Shown here one piece after another: positions 1 to 8,023 of a stretch of 49,070 bases of DNA. The stretch's first letter is position 1, and each line of letters opens with the position of its first letter. The position numbers and the translations under genes were made by a program. Origin of the DNA: Methylophilus sp. Lineage in GTDB: Bacteria > Pseudomonadota > Gammaproteobacteria > Burkholderiales > Methylophilaceae. Location of the stretch: assembly GCF_008015755.1 (NCBI RefSeq), contig NZ_SSGF01000014.1, positions 1-49,070 on the forward strand, given 5' to 3'. The notes below the pieces were generated by a model. The model was not told the origin of the DNA, searched no databases, and worked only from the letters and a program-made list of their open reading frames with translations.

Positions 1-100
1 CGCCAAGGCGTTGAGCAACATCCGCGACATCATGACCGCGTTCTGTGATTTGCTTTACAGCTTCGAACTTAAACTCGTCCGTGTATCTGATACCCTTCAT
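1..100 (-). CDS. IS3-family transposase OrfA, N-terminal fragment (cut by window edge)
   Basis: Reading the minus strand from the ATG at 98-100 gives an uninterrupted 33-residue start, beginning MKGIRYTDEFKFEAVKQ and ending in VADVAQRLG. This is the N-terminal helix-turn-helix start typical of OrfA of IS3-family elements (COG2963). In such elements OrfA binds the inverted repeats and is joined to OrfB, the DDE integrase, by -1 frameshifting. The rest of the gene lies beyond the left edge, so completeness and activity cannot be judged. No clear Shine-Dalgarno sequence is seen upstream. The family assignment rests on the N-terminal motif only and is fairly secure. Confidence 0.75.
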   Translation of the reverse strand, partial: MKGIRYTDEFKFEAVKQITERGHDVADVAQRLG

Positions 101-127
101 GTAACTTACTCCGTTCTGTTTTAGACA
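1..127. mobile_element. End of an IS3-family insertion sequence
   Basis: The element's transposase start (minus strand, 100) is followed by about 27 bases ending in GACA at 124-127. Read outward-in on the minus strand this terminus begins TGTCTAAAACAG, which has the TG...CA end expected of IS3-family elements. The boundary at about 127/128 is inferred from that terminus and from the PEP-CTERM reading frame that appears directly beyond it. The target duplication cannot be checked because the other end is outside the window. Confidence 0.6.
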
Positions 128-555
128 TTATGATTTGTCTAGCAGAGCGGGTGAAGTCCAATGCTGCATTTTATGCTTCTGGCTATTTTGGTGGGTTCGG
201 AGGGCAAACGGATTACTCTCAACTGACCATTAAATTCTTGGATGCCACTTCATCTGAGATTTCATCTGTCACTTTTGGATCAACAACGCCTGGAGAGCGG
301 GGAGGGGCGACTGGACTTCTATTCAAAGAAATTTCAGGGTTGACGCCAGTGGGTACAACTCAGATCGGCTTTTTACTTCAAATGCAGCGCGAGCAAGGTT
401 CTGCAAATGATGGCTATGCAGATAATTTGTTCTTCTCGGTCAATCCTGTACCTGAGGCTAATACGTATTCGATGCTTTTAGCAGGGTTAGGTTTGCTGGG
501 AGTGATCGCCAGACGTAAGCAACAGCATGTGAATAACAGGATGGTTCGCCCTTAA
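128..555 (+). pseudogene. PEP-CTERM protein gene, 5' end removed by IS insertion
   Basis: The open frame ends in a textbook PEP-CTERM sorting tail: VPEANTYSMLLAG, then a hydrophobic segment and IARRKQQ. Such proteins are exported and processed by the exosortase/PEP-CTERM system, often in exopolysaccharide-producing Gram-negatives. The part that remains (about 140 residues) has no signal peptide, and the frame runs straight into the IS3 terminus at 127. The ATG at 130 has no ribosome-binding site and codes for non-signal sequence. I therefore read this as the 3' portion of a longer gene disrupted by the element. The body (residues about 10-100) is Gly/Ser/Thr rich and beta-like, with no family I can name. 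A strong terminator follows at 604-638. Confidence 0.7.
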
Positions 556-603
556 ATTGCAGTACTCGTCTCCGATTCTCTGAGTATTTCAGTTTAAAAC
601 ATC

Positions 604-638
604 AAAGACGGCTCGCAGAAATGTGAGCCGTCTTTTCT
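604..638 (+). terminator. Rho-independent terminator
   Basis: An 11-bp perfect stem pairs 604-614 (AAAGACGGCTC) with 625-635 (GAGCCGTCTTT) around a 10-base loop and runs into a short T tract. It closes the PEP-CTERM remnant. The A-rich opposite flank could let it act on the minus strand too. Confidence 0.85.
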
Positions 639-850
639 CAATACTGAACATAGCTGCAGATTTCAGTTTTTTAGCCTGTCGTGAATGTGGCGATTTTCAG
701 GTTAGCTATGCTCGAACCGTTCCCGAAAGTTACCCAATCGCAACGCTCAAACCTGCTCATAGTTTTACATCTTGAGCCGTAGGCAGGCAATTGAGGGTTG
801 GTTGATCGGCAGCCCAGCGAGATTGTTGGCCGCAGGGCGATATGAGGTTT

Positions 851-1657
851 TTAGCGCCTATCTTTCGCCCGGCGATTTCTGACCAATGGCCAGATTTCGT
901 TGGGAACAACTGGCAGGGATTCGAAACCGGGGCGGGCAAATAGATAGCCTTGGAACAAGGTCACGCCTTCATCGATTAAAGTGAGGCATTCTTCTTTGGT
1001 TTCTATGCCCTCTGCAATGACTTTGATGCCGAGTTCTTTGCAAATTGCAATAATGCCAAAAACCAGTGCGCGTCTCACGTTGTCGTTGTTGATGTTACGG
1101 GTTAACGACATATCCAGTTTGATGATGTCTGGTTGCCAGTCGGCTAATAAATTCAGGCCTGCATAACCGGCGCCAAAGTCGTCAATGGCGGTGGTGAAGC
1201 GGTGTTTTTTATATTCAATAAAAATACTTTTTAAATGGTCGTTGTCTAGGACTTTTTCGCCTTCGGTGACTTCAAACATGATGCGGTCTGTGGGGAAGTC
1301 CATTTCGGCCGCGGCTTCGAGAGTGGCGCGTATGCATGTTTCTGGTTTGTAGACGGCGTTTGGCAGAAAGTTAATGCTCAGCATGCCTTGCAGGCCTAAG
1401 CGCTTAGCCAGGTCGATGGCTTTGACACGAATAGCTTGGTCGAAGCGATAGCGGTTACTGTCATTGAGTTGTGACAGGACAGAAGCGGCGCCTTCGTTGT
1501 TGATGCCTCTGACCAGGGCCTCATATCCAAAAATGCTTTGGTTGGAAATATCCACAATCGGCTGAAAAGCCATGGTGAAGTCGATCCCAAGTTTGGTTTT
1601 ATCGCGGCACTCTTTGCAACCAATCGGTGAAAAATTTGCAACTTCTATCATTCGCAT
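851..1657 (-). CDS. EAL-domain c-di-GMP phosphodiesterase (stand-alone)
   Basis: A 268-residue protein that is almost entirely an EAL domain, predicted to hydrolyse c-di-GMP to pGpG in the cytoplasm. Key residues are present: E46 of the EAL signature, N96, the ExTE pair E129/E132, D159-D160 of DDFG, K180, E216/E219 of AEGIET, and Q236. It should therefore be catalytically competent. A short N-terminal extension carries a C14-x-x-C17 pair before the FQPIVD strand. That pair could bind metal or sense thiol redox, but this is inference. There is no membrane segment and no GGDEF partner. The start at 1657 has GGAG 3 bases upstream; a second ATG six bases further in is a possible alternative. It is monocistronic. 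Confidence 0.9.
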   Translation of the reverse strand: MRMIEVANFSPIGCKECRDKTKLGIDFTMAFQPIVDISNQSIFGYEALVRGINNEGAASVLSQLNDSNRYRFDQAIRVKAIDLAKRLGLQGMLSINFLPNAVYKPETCIRATLEAAAEMDFPTDRIMFEVTEGEKVLDNDHLKSIFIEYKKHRFTTAIDDFGAGYAGLNLLADWQPDIIKLDMSLTRNINNDNVRRALVFGIIAICKELGIKVIAEGIETKEECLTLIDEGVTLFQGYLFARPGFESLPVVPNEIWPLVRNRRAKDRR

Positions 1658-1920
1658 CTACTCCGCACATCAGTGGTTAAGCGGTCTCTATTGACTAGAC
1701 TGCTCAATTTAAACCCGCTTAAAAAAATTATAAAAGAAGTATACGCAATAGATAAATTGCCGACAATGTTTCATGGGCTCAGAGCGGCTGTTAACTGTTG
1801 GATGCTTGGGAGTGTCACTTTTTGTGGCTGATGTTCTAAACTGCCATTGATGAAACTTTCTAGCCAAAGATCGTCAAAGAGATTGGTTTGTGATTGATTG
1901 TCTTATTGGAGTAGCGCGTG

Positions 1921-2322
1921 ATGAGAAAACTGGCGGGTGTAGTTTTGGCGATGATGGTGACTTATGCTTGCTTAGCAGAGGACAATCCTCTCAGTGTGCA
2001 TGTGTTAAACACGAGCACCGGCTTGCCGTCTGCGGATGTGGCGGTTACGCTGGACCAGAAAGTGGATGGGCAGTGGCGACCGCTGGCACATGCCGCCACT
2101 GATGCGCATGGCCGGGTGCAGGCGTTATACCCCGCGCAGCAACCCATGCAAAGCGGGGTGTATCGCGTGACGTTTAATACCGGGGAATGGTTTAAACAAC
2201 GAGGCGAGCAGACGTTTTTTCCTGAGGCGTCTGTGGTGTTTCAAGTCGATGGCACCGTGCCGCACTATCATATCCCGCTGTTAATCAGTCCTTACGGTTA
2301 TGCCACCTACCGCGGTAATTAA
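1921..2322 (+). CDS. Secreted 5-hydroxyisourate hydrolase-like (transthyretin-like) protein
   Basis: A 133-residue protein with an N-terminal signal peptide (cleavage likely after ACLA) followed by a transthyretin-like fold. Family hallmarks are visible: LSVHVLNTSTGLP near the start of the mature part, an Arg in TDAHGRV, and the C-terminal HYHIPLLISPYGYATYRGN. HIU hydrolases open 5-hydroxyisourate in the uric acid to allantoin pathway. Periplasmic versions exist in other Gram-negatives. The usual C-terminal tetrapeptide YRGS is YRGN here, so the last residue, which contributes to the active site, is changed. No other purine-degradation gene is nearby, so the physiological role is uncertain. 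The ATG at 1921 was preferred over the adjacent GTG at 1918 because GGAG lies 9 bases upstream. Confidence 0.8.
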   Translation: MRKLAGVVLAMMVTYACLAEDNPLSVHVLNTSTGLPSADVAVTLDQKVDGQWRPLAHAATDAHGRVQALYPAQQPMQSGVYRVTFNTGEWFKQRGEQTFFPEASVVFQVDGTVPHYHIPLLISPYGYATYRGN

Positions 2323-2333
2323 GGCTGCGCGTC

Positions 2334-3011
2334 TTAGGCAAACATGGTATTGACGGCGATGATGATCGCCGCGGTGATGGATGTCAGAAAGACGATGGCA
2401 CCGATTGTTTTTTTGCGGTTTAGCTCTGTCCACAGCAAGATGCCGGTGAGCGAGAGCAGTATCATGCTGCCACCGATACTGTCTGCCAGTAGCACCCAGC
2501 CGATGCCTGCGCCGTTGGCTCGGTGAAAGTTATCAATCGTCCCAACCCAGGTTTCGTCAGTGCGTTTGATGCTCACCATATTTGAGCCCACCCAGTAGTC
2601 AGCAATCACTTTGTACTGCGGGGCCACAAAGCGAATATCCCAATGTTCTGGCTGGCTCACATCCAGGCCATGCCAGGAGACGATCTCCGCTTTTTCTGTT
2701 TTGATGCGTGCGTCTCTGTCCATAGTCAGTGTTTCACGTAACCAGGCGCTCATCGCTGCGGGATGCTGCTTGGCGATGGCCGGCACCGGCAATCTGATTT
2801 CCTGCGTGGCGGGTTTAGCCAGCTCAATCTTCAGTACGCTTCTATGGTTGTGAATAATGCCGGTGACCCCAAATAGCAACCCAAGCACCGCCCCCCACAG
2901 ACCAATCCAGCCATGAATATCTCTGAGCAGTTTTAGAAAAGCACTACGCCGTGATCTTTGATTAGATTTTGCTGGAAGCGCTTTTGCCTGGTGGGTGATC
3001 GTCGAAGTCAT
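2334..3011 (-). CDS. PepSY-associated transmembrane protein
   Basis: A 225-residue inner-membrane protein. The first membrane helix (LHGWIGLWGAVLGLLFGVTG-type segment, including the typical R-D-I-H-G-W motif) is followed by a periplasmic PepSY-like region of about 110 residues. Two C-terminal helices follow (VLLADSIGGSMILLSLTGIL and a final hydrophobic stretch). This is the architecture of PepSY_TM-like proteins, often found beside TonB-dependent siderophore receptors and proposed to act in iron release or reduction at the inner membrane. It is divergent from the receptor at 3243, with a Fur box between them, which fits co-regulation by iron. An in-frame TTG at 3093-3095 would add 28 residues, but they look non-coding. 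Neither start has a convincing ribosome-binding site. Confidence 0.75.
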   Translation of the reverse strand: MTSTITHQAKALPAKSNQRSRRSAFLKLLRDIHGWIGLWGAVLGLLFGVTGIIHNHRSVLKIELAKPATQEIRLPVPAIAKQHPAAMSAWLRETLTMDRDARIKTEKAEIVSWHGLDVSQPEHWDIRFVAPQYKVIADYWVGSNMVSIKRTDETWVGTIDNFHRANGAGIGWVLLADSIGGSMILLSLTGILLWTELNRKKTIGAIVFLTSITAAIIIAVNTMFA

Positions 3012-3203
3012 GCGGATATAGGGATCGCTAAAAATGAGTTGAGGGGGCTGTATTCGGCGCTGTGTTGCCAAGCGCTGAAAGTGCGTGGGGATCAATACGC
3101 TTAAACGTCGGCAAAGGCCAACCGCATAGTCGACCTTTACCTAAAATTATACGTGGCCAGCGCGATGCAGGCCATCCTTGCACGCCACAATGTTACAATG
3201 CAT

Positions 3204-3222
3204 GTTAATGAGAATCGTTAAC
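3204..3222 (+). promoter_or_regulatory. Fur box
   Basis: The 19-mer GTTAATGAGAATCGTTAAC matches the classic Fur consensus GATAATGATAATCATTATC at 15 of 19 positions and is itself a near palindrome (GTTAA...TTAAC). It lies 20 bases upstream of the TonB receptor ATG. It is well placed to repress the receptor in iron-replete cells and possibly the divergent PepSY gene. Confidence 0.8.
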
Positions 3223-3242
3223 ATTATCATAAAGGTTTATAA

Positions 3243-5366
3243 ATGAAAATTCAATCCGCTTGTCTGGCGGTGATGCTGTCTTGCCCCTGCCTGGATGCCG
3301 TTGCGCAAGCACTTGATCAACAAACAGATACCCTGCCTGAAGTGGCCGTTCGTGCCCAGAAAGCCAAGGAATCCGCCACTGGGCCTATCCATAAATACAA
3401 AGCCTCGCAGGCACGCACAGCGACAAAATCAGACACAGCCATCAATGAAACGGCGCAATCTATTTCAGTGGTGACTAGCGAGCAAATACGCGACCAAAGC
3501 GTTCAAACCCTGGCCGATACGCTGAAGTTTGTGGCTGGCGTGGATGCTGGGCAACGTGGTCGGCGCGGTCTGGATGATTTTTCTATCCGCGGATTTGTAC
3601 AAAGCGATTATGTATTGCGCGACGGCATGAGACTGTTTTACGACACGGCCTGGGTACAGGCTGAGCCCTTTGGCTTTGAGCGGGTGGAGGTGATGAAGGG
3701 GCCGGCTTCGGTGTTGTATGGTCAAACGGGTCCTGGCGGCTTTGTGAATGTGGTGAGTAAGCGGCCAACCGATCAACCCTTAGCCGCCATTGGGCTGACG
3801 TTAGGCAGTTATGACCAGCAGCAATGGACCGCTGATTTTTCTGATGCCTTGGATCAGGATGGCGCGCTGCGTTATCGCTTGGTGGCTTTAACGTCCGAAA
3901 GTAATGATCAGGTCGATTTTGTCGACCGTAGCCGCAGTTATATTGCGCCATCACTGACCTGGGATATCAGTGATCGCACGAGTATAACGTTGCTCACGAG
4001 CTATCAAAAAAGTCGCTATGTGCCCGTGCGGGGGTTGCCAGCAGAAGGGACGATTCTGTCGAACCCGAATGGCAAACTCCCGCTCAGTCGCTTTGTCGGT
4101 GTGCCTGGCCTCGATCAATACGACACTGAGATTTCATTGTTTGGATATGAGTTCTCTCATATGTTCAATGACACGTTGACCTTCAGGCAACATGTCAGAT
4201 ACAACACTTTTAATGTGGATGGTGCGTTTACTGATACAACCAACGGACTCACTGCCAATAAACGCAACTATCAGCGTCGTGTGAACGTACGCAACTTATC
4301 TGCGCAGATGTGGACGGTGGATAACCAGTTGGCGGCACATTTCAACACATTGGGATTGAAACATGATTTGTTAGTGGGGGCGGACATGCTGCATTACAAC
4401 ATGGATAGAACCTTTAGCAATCGCAGTGTGACGGCGCTTAACCTGTATCAGCCAAACTATGATGCCGCAGTGGTTGGTGCACCAGTCGTCGTGCCAGGCA
4501 GTACCGGCAGTGACATGGCCACACAGTCGGGCTTATACCTTCAAGACCTGATCAAATTTGGTGATGGATGGCATCTGCAACTTGGCGCCCGCCACGACGA
4601 GACGGATTTAGTGCAAACCCGCATCAATAATACTCTAACCAAATCTGACCCTTCCAAAACGACCGGTAAAGCAGGGCTGCTGTATGCGTTTGAAAATGGG
4701 TGGTCACCTTATATCAGTGTCAGTGAGTCATTTTTGCCCTTAACCGGGAATACGGCAGAGGGGACCCCATTTAAACCGGAAACCGGTGAGCAACATGAGG
4801 CTGGGATTAAATATGAATCCCCGGATCACCGATTTGGTAGCACGCTCGCGGTGTATGACTTAAAGCGGCAAAATGTCACCACCACTGATCCTAACAACAC
4901 GAGTTTTAGTATACAAACTGGTGAACAGCGTCATAAAGGGATTGAGTTTGAAACCACGGGTCAATTAACGGATCGATTGAATGTGATTGCGACTTACTCA
5001 TACATAGACGCAGAAATCACCAAAAGCACCACCAACACCTTGGGCAAACGGCCCATTTTAGTGGCCAAAAATATGGCCAATGTCTGGTTACGATATGATT
5101 TAACCGGCTGGGTACAAGGTCTAGGGATTGGCGCAGGGGCCAGATATATTGGAGACCAGGCCGGGGATGCTCAAAACTCTTTCGAGGTGCCGTCTTATAC
5201 TTTGTTTGATGCGGCCATTTATTACAATACTGCGGCCTGGCGATTTGCACTGAATGCCAGAAACCTTGCCAACAAACAGTATATGGCCGGGTGTGCCAGC
5301 ATTAATCAATGTTACCCCGGGGACCCGCGCACGGTGATGCTTACAGCGCATTACGCTTTTAAATAG
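3243..5366 (+). CDS. TonB-dependent siderophore receptor (FhuE/FpvA type)
   Basis: A 707-residue outer-membrane receptor. An N-terminal signal peptide (to about residue 22) is followed by a TonB-box-like stretch (TLPEVAVRA). The plug domain runs from about 60 to 180: INETAQSISVVTSEQIRDQ, then the motifs SIRGF, RVEVMKGPASVLYGQ and GPGGFVNVVSKRP. A 22-strand barrel extends to the C-terminus, with late motifs ETGEQHEAGIKYE and a terminal LTAHYAFK. These plug motifs are diagnostic of the TonB-siderophor subfamily taking up ferric hydroxamate or similar ferri-siderophores. The exact ligand cannot be told. The Fur box at 3204 indicates iron repression. The ribosome-binding site AAGG lies about 8 bases before the ATG. 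A bidirectional terminator closes the gene. Confidence 0.92.
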   Translation: MKIQSACLAVMLSCPCLDAVAQALDQQTDTLPEVAVRAQKAKESATGPIHKYKASQARTATKSDTAINETAQSISVVTSEQIRDQSVQTLADTLKFVAGVDAGQRGRRGLDDFSIRGFVQSDYVLRDGMRLFYDTAWVQAEPFGFERVEVMKGPASVLYGQTGPGGFVNVVSKRPTDQPLAAIGLTLGSYDQQQWTADFSDALDQDGALRYRLVALTSESNDQVDFVDRSRSYIAPSLTWDISDRTSITLLTSYQKSRYVPVRGLPAEGTILSNPNGKLPLSRFVGVPGLDQYDTEISLFGYEFSHMFNDTLTFRQHVRYNTFNVDGAFTDTTNGLTANKRNYQRRVNVRNLSAQMWTVDNQLAAHFNTLGLKHDLLVGADMLHYNMDRTFSNRSVTALNLYQPNYDAAVVGAPVVVPGSTGSDMATQSGLYLQDLIKFGDGWHLQLGARHDETDLVQTRINNTLTKSDPSKTTGKAGLLYAFENGWSPYISVSESFLPLTGNTAEGTPFKPETGEQHEAGIKYESPDHRFGSTLAVYDLKRQNVTTTDPNNTSFSIQTGEQRHKGIEFETTGQLTDRLNVIATYSYIDAEITKSTTNTLGKRPILVAKNMANVWLRYDLTGWVQGLGIGAGARYIGDQAGDAQNSFEVPSYTLFDAAIYYNTAAWRFALNARNLANKQYMAGCASINQCYPGDPRTVMLTAHYAFK

Positions 5367-5386
5367 TCTTTAGGTGCGGATGGATG

Positions 5387-5420
5387 AAAAAGCCCAAGGG
5401 TCATGCCTTGGGCTTTTTTG
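5387..5420. terminator. Bidirectional Rho-independent terminator
   Basis: A 13-bp stem pairs 5387-5399 (AAAAAGCCCAAGG) with 5406-5418 (CCTTGGGCTTTTT), with A and T tracts on both sides. It sits between the convergent TonB receptor and HxlR genes and should serve both. Confidence 0.9.
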
Positions 5421-5439
5421 GTTTGTGGCGCAATCCAGA

Positions 5440-5877
5440 TTATTTAAAAACGATTTTACGTACATTGGGGTGCTGCTGTGCTGTATTTTGGACTTGATCA
5501 TAAGCCGATTGCGCAGCCAGTACTTCTTCAATATGTTTCTCTGACCACACTCGAATGGCAGCCAAAGGCGCCACCAGGGTGGCGCCGAGTGGCGTGATAC
5601 TGTATTCCACTCTCGGCGGGACGGAAGCGTAAACCGTGCGTTGTATTAAACCATCCCGCTCCAGGCTGCGCAGCGTTTGCGTCAGCATTTTTTGAGAGAT
5701 GCCGCCTGTTTCTCGTTGCAAGGTGCTAAATCGCTTGGTCTCCTGCTCCAGCAATCCCAACAGTAATACCGTCCATTTATCCGCAATTTTATTCAACATC
5801 AGGCGCGTTGGACATTGCGCGTGATAGGCGTTCCAGCTATTGGAAATATTCAGTACATTTTCTGCTTGATCACTCAT
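5440..5877 (-). CDS. HxlR-family winged-helix transcriptional regulator
   Basis: A 145-residue protein with the HxlR signature: CPTRLMLNKIADKWTVLLL near the N-terminus (single Cys at the conserved place), FSTLQRETGGISQKMLTQTLRSLERDGL in the recognition helix region, and VEYSITPLG in the wing. HxlR proteins are dimeric repressors or activators that often sense electrophiles or redox changes through the N-terminal Cys. The gene is divergent from the secreted SnoaL-like gene at 5991. A perfect 13-bp palindrome in the shared intergenic region is the likely operator. The protein probably controls that gene and itself. Confidence 0.9.
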   Translation of the reverse strand: MSDQAENVLNISNSWNAYHAQCPTRLMLNKIADKWTVLLLGLLEQETKRFSTLQRETGGISQKMLTQTLRSLERDGLIQRTVYASVPPRVEYSITPLGATLVAPLAAIRVWSEKHIEEVLAAQSAYDQVQNTAQQHPNVRKIVFK

Positions 5878-5909
5878 GATGCCCTTTTTGGTTACTTTTA
5901 GGTGCCTAC

Positions 5910-5922
5910 TTACTAATAGTAA
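5910..5922. promoter_or_regulatory. Probable HxlR operator (palindrome)
   Basis: TTACTAATAGTAA is a perfect inverted repeat about a single central A. It lies in the 113-bp gap between the divergent hxlR-like and SnoaL-like genes. Binding by the adjacent HxlR protein is inferred from position and symmetry. Confidence 0.55.
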
Positions 5923-5990
5923 CTAATGGGAATAATATCCGCAACTCCATGATGGATTTCGTTTGAAAGAACGCATTTAAAGGAGTGTTT

Positions 5991-6476
5991 ATGAAGCTAT
6001 TAAAAATGATGCCAAGTGCATTTATTGTTTACTTATTGTTTATTGATGGAGTGTCCGCGATGGCCCAAGATATATCACAACAGAACAAACAGTTATTGGC
6101 AGACTTTGCCAATCAGGTCTTTGTGCAAAAAGACCTTACCCATTTGCAACAGTATTTACATGACGACTATATCCAGCACAATCCAATCGTGCCACAGGGA
6201 TTGTCAGGTTTTAAGCAGTTTTTTGCAGACTGGTTCAAAGCCGTACCGGACTGGCAATATCGGCTGGAGAAAATCGTCGCTGAAGGCGACACGGTATGGG
6301 CCTATGGCGTGTATTCGGGTACGCAGCAGGGTGCGTGGTTAGGTATCCCAGCGACGGGCAAGCATTACAGCATTTATGCGGTGGATATTTTTCGTATTGA
6401 AAACGGTAAATTGGCCGAACACTGGGACGTGATAGACACTTATGGTTTATTCAAACAGTTAGGCGTGATTGAGTAG
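5991..6476 (+). CDS. Secreted SnoaL-like / NTF2-fold protein
   Basis: A 161-residue protein with an N-terminal hydrophobic signal (ending near SAMA) and a SnoaL-like polyketide-cyclase fold. Typical segments are YIQHNPIVPQGLSGFKQFF, AEGDTVWAYGVYSGTQQG, and the C-terminal DIFRIENGKLAEHWDVID, which is highly characteristic of the family. Such proteins are small alpha+beta-barrel enzymes or binding proteins; the substrate is unknown. The start at 5991 is fixed by AAAGGAG at 5979-5985; the in-frame GTG at 5985 overlaps that ribosome-binding site and is unlikely. It is divergent from the HxlR regulator, which probably controls it, and is followed by a strong terminator. Confidence 0.85.
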   Translation: MKLLKMMPSAFIVYLLFIDGVSAMAQDISQQNKQLLADFANQVFVQKDLTHLQQYLHDDYIQHNPIVPQGLSGFKQFFADWFKAVPDWQYRLEKIVAEGDTVWAYGVYSGTQQGAWLGIPATGKHYSIYAVDIFRIENGKLAEHWDVIDTYGLFKQLGVIE

Positions 6477-6514
6477 TGCGCTGGCTTGGCGGACAACACG
6501 CCCGGCATTAATCG

Positions 6515-6549
6515 CAAGACGCAAGGCGAACCCCTTGCGTCTTGTTTGT
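6515..6549. terminator. Rho-independent terminator
   Basis: A 12-bp perfect stem pairs 6515-6526 (CAAGACGCAAGG) with 6533-6544 (CCTTGCGTCTTG), followed by a T-rich stretch. It lies between the convergent SnoaL-like and MFS genes. Confidence 0.85.
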
Positions 6550-6589
6550 GTTTATCAATAAGTATGATCACGTTGCTGATTGAACGCGC

Positions 6590-7864
6590 TTAAAGCCTTG
6601 TTGAGCCATGGGAAGTTGCATGCGCGTTAACCTCGCCAGAGAGCGCTTTTGTTTCAGGCATCGCTATCCATAGCAAAGCAAATGCAAGTGCTGCAATGGC
6701 TGCCAGTGTCAGAAAGGCGGCATTGTAACCAGACGTTTGCAAAACGAGACCCGCTAACGCAGGGCTGAGCGCAGCTCCCAATCCAAAGATCGTCGAGATC
6801 ACGCCAAGGCTAACGTTGAATCTGCCTGTGCCTTGTGTAAGGTCTTTGACAATGATGGGAAACAGCGCCCCCAAAATGCCTGCCCCCACGCCATCAAGCA
6901 ATTGAACACTGACTAACCAATACGCATTGTCAGAGCATATGTATAAGACACCCCGTAGCGGCAGAATGAGAAAACCAGCCAGCAAGAGCGGTTTACGACC
7001 CCATTTGTCGGCGCGATATCCCACTAACATCGCCATGGGGACCATGACAAGTTGGGCAGCTACAATGCAGGCAGATGTTAAGGGCGTTGCCAGTTGCAAG
7101 TTAAGCTGAGCCAGCTTTTGGCTCACCAGCGGCAACATGGCGGCATTGGCCAGATGAAATAATGCACAACAGATGGCAAAAATGAACAGCGATTTGTTGG
7201 TAAGCAATACTTTTATTCCAGACGGATGCTCTGCACTCGAGAGGCTGCTAACGTCCGCCCCTCTCGCCAAGTTGTGATCAATGGCGGTCGCCGAAATCAC
7301 ACTGACAGAAATCACACTGCCAATTGCCATGGCGCCCATTAAATAAAACACGGCAACTGGACCACACAAATAAGCCAATATCCCGGCCACAAGCGCCGCC
7401 ACTGCATTGCCCGCATGATTAAAGGTTTCATTGCGACCGGTTCTTTGTGCGAATGCTTTGGGGCCTGTGATGCCTAGCGTGATTGCCGCAATGGCGGGTG
7501 CAAATACGGCGGCAGAGAGTGCACTGATTGTTTGAGTGAGCGCCACCCAGCTGAATGAATGAACGAATGGCAACATGAGGCAGCCAGAGGTGACTAATAT
7601 AGCGGCGATCGCAACCACGGCGCGTTTGTGATGCGTGTTATCTATCAGCGCGCCCGCCGGGAGTTGTGTGACGAGTGCCGTGACGCTGGCAAGCGACATC
7701 ACCAAACCAATGCTGGCAGGGTCCCAATGATGCACAGCCAGTAAATAGATTGCAAGATAGGGGCCTAAACCATCGCGTACATCCGCAAGAAAGAAGTTGA
7801 GCGCGTCTAAAGCGCGTGTATTGTGACGGCTTGTTGTGGGAGTATTCACGCTTGAGCTCTGCAA
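6590..7864 (-). CDS. Major facilitator superfamily transporter
   Basis: A protein of about 424 residues with twelve predicted membrane helices and an MFS signature-like loop between helices 2 and 3 (GALIDNTHHKRAVV). A second related loop follows helix 8 (GYRADKWGRKPLLL). The N-terminus (LNFFLADVRDGLGPYLAIYLL) resembles MFS carriers of the drug-efflux or unknown-substrate type in Proteobacteria. The substrate is not predictable. The start is uncertain: the frame opens with TTG at 7862-7864 and a GTG lies 15 bases inside, and neither has a strong ribosome-binding site. It stands alone on the minus strand and converges with the SnoaL-like gene. Confidence 0.85.
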   Translation of the reverse strand: MQSSSVNTPTTSRHNTRALDALNFFLADVRDGLGPYLAIYLLAVHHWDPASIGLVMSLASVTALVTQLPAGALIDNTHHKRAVVAIAAILVTSGCLMLPFVHSFSWVALTQTISALSAAVFAPAIAAITLGITGPKAFAQRTGRNETFNHAGNAVAALVAGILAYLCGPVAVFYLMGAMAIGSVISVSVISATAIDHNLARGADVSSLSSAEHPSGIKVLLTNKSLFIFAICCALFHLANAAMLPLVSQKLAQLNLQLATPLTSACIVAAQLVMVPMAMLVGYRADKWGRKPLLLAGFLILPLRGVLYICSDNAYWLVSVQLLDGVGAGILGALFPIIVKDLTQGTGRFNVSLGVISTIFGLGAALSPALAGLVLQTSGYNAAFLTLAAIAALAFALLWIAMPETKALSGEVNAHATSHGSTRL

Positions 7865-8023
7865 GAGGTGTATTTGTCTTTATTTAAGTAAATACAATAT
7901 CAGGGCATCTATCTTGACGATAGTTTTATTTACAGATCCCTTTTAATGAAGCGCTTATGATTGTGGGTACTCTGCCTTGTGCGTTATTGGCACGTCTGTT
8001 GATCGTATGGTGCGGCGTCAGAC

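Noticed and set aside
3465-3954. Minus-strand frames inside the TonB receptor gene
   Set aside because: They are antisense to a well-supported receptor and contain no domain.
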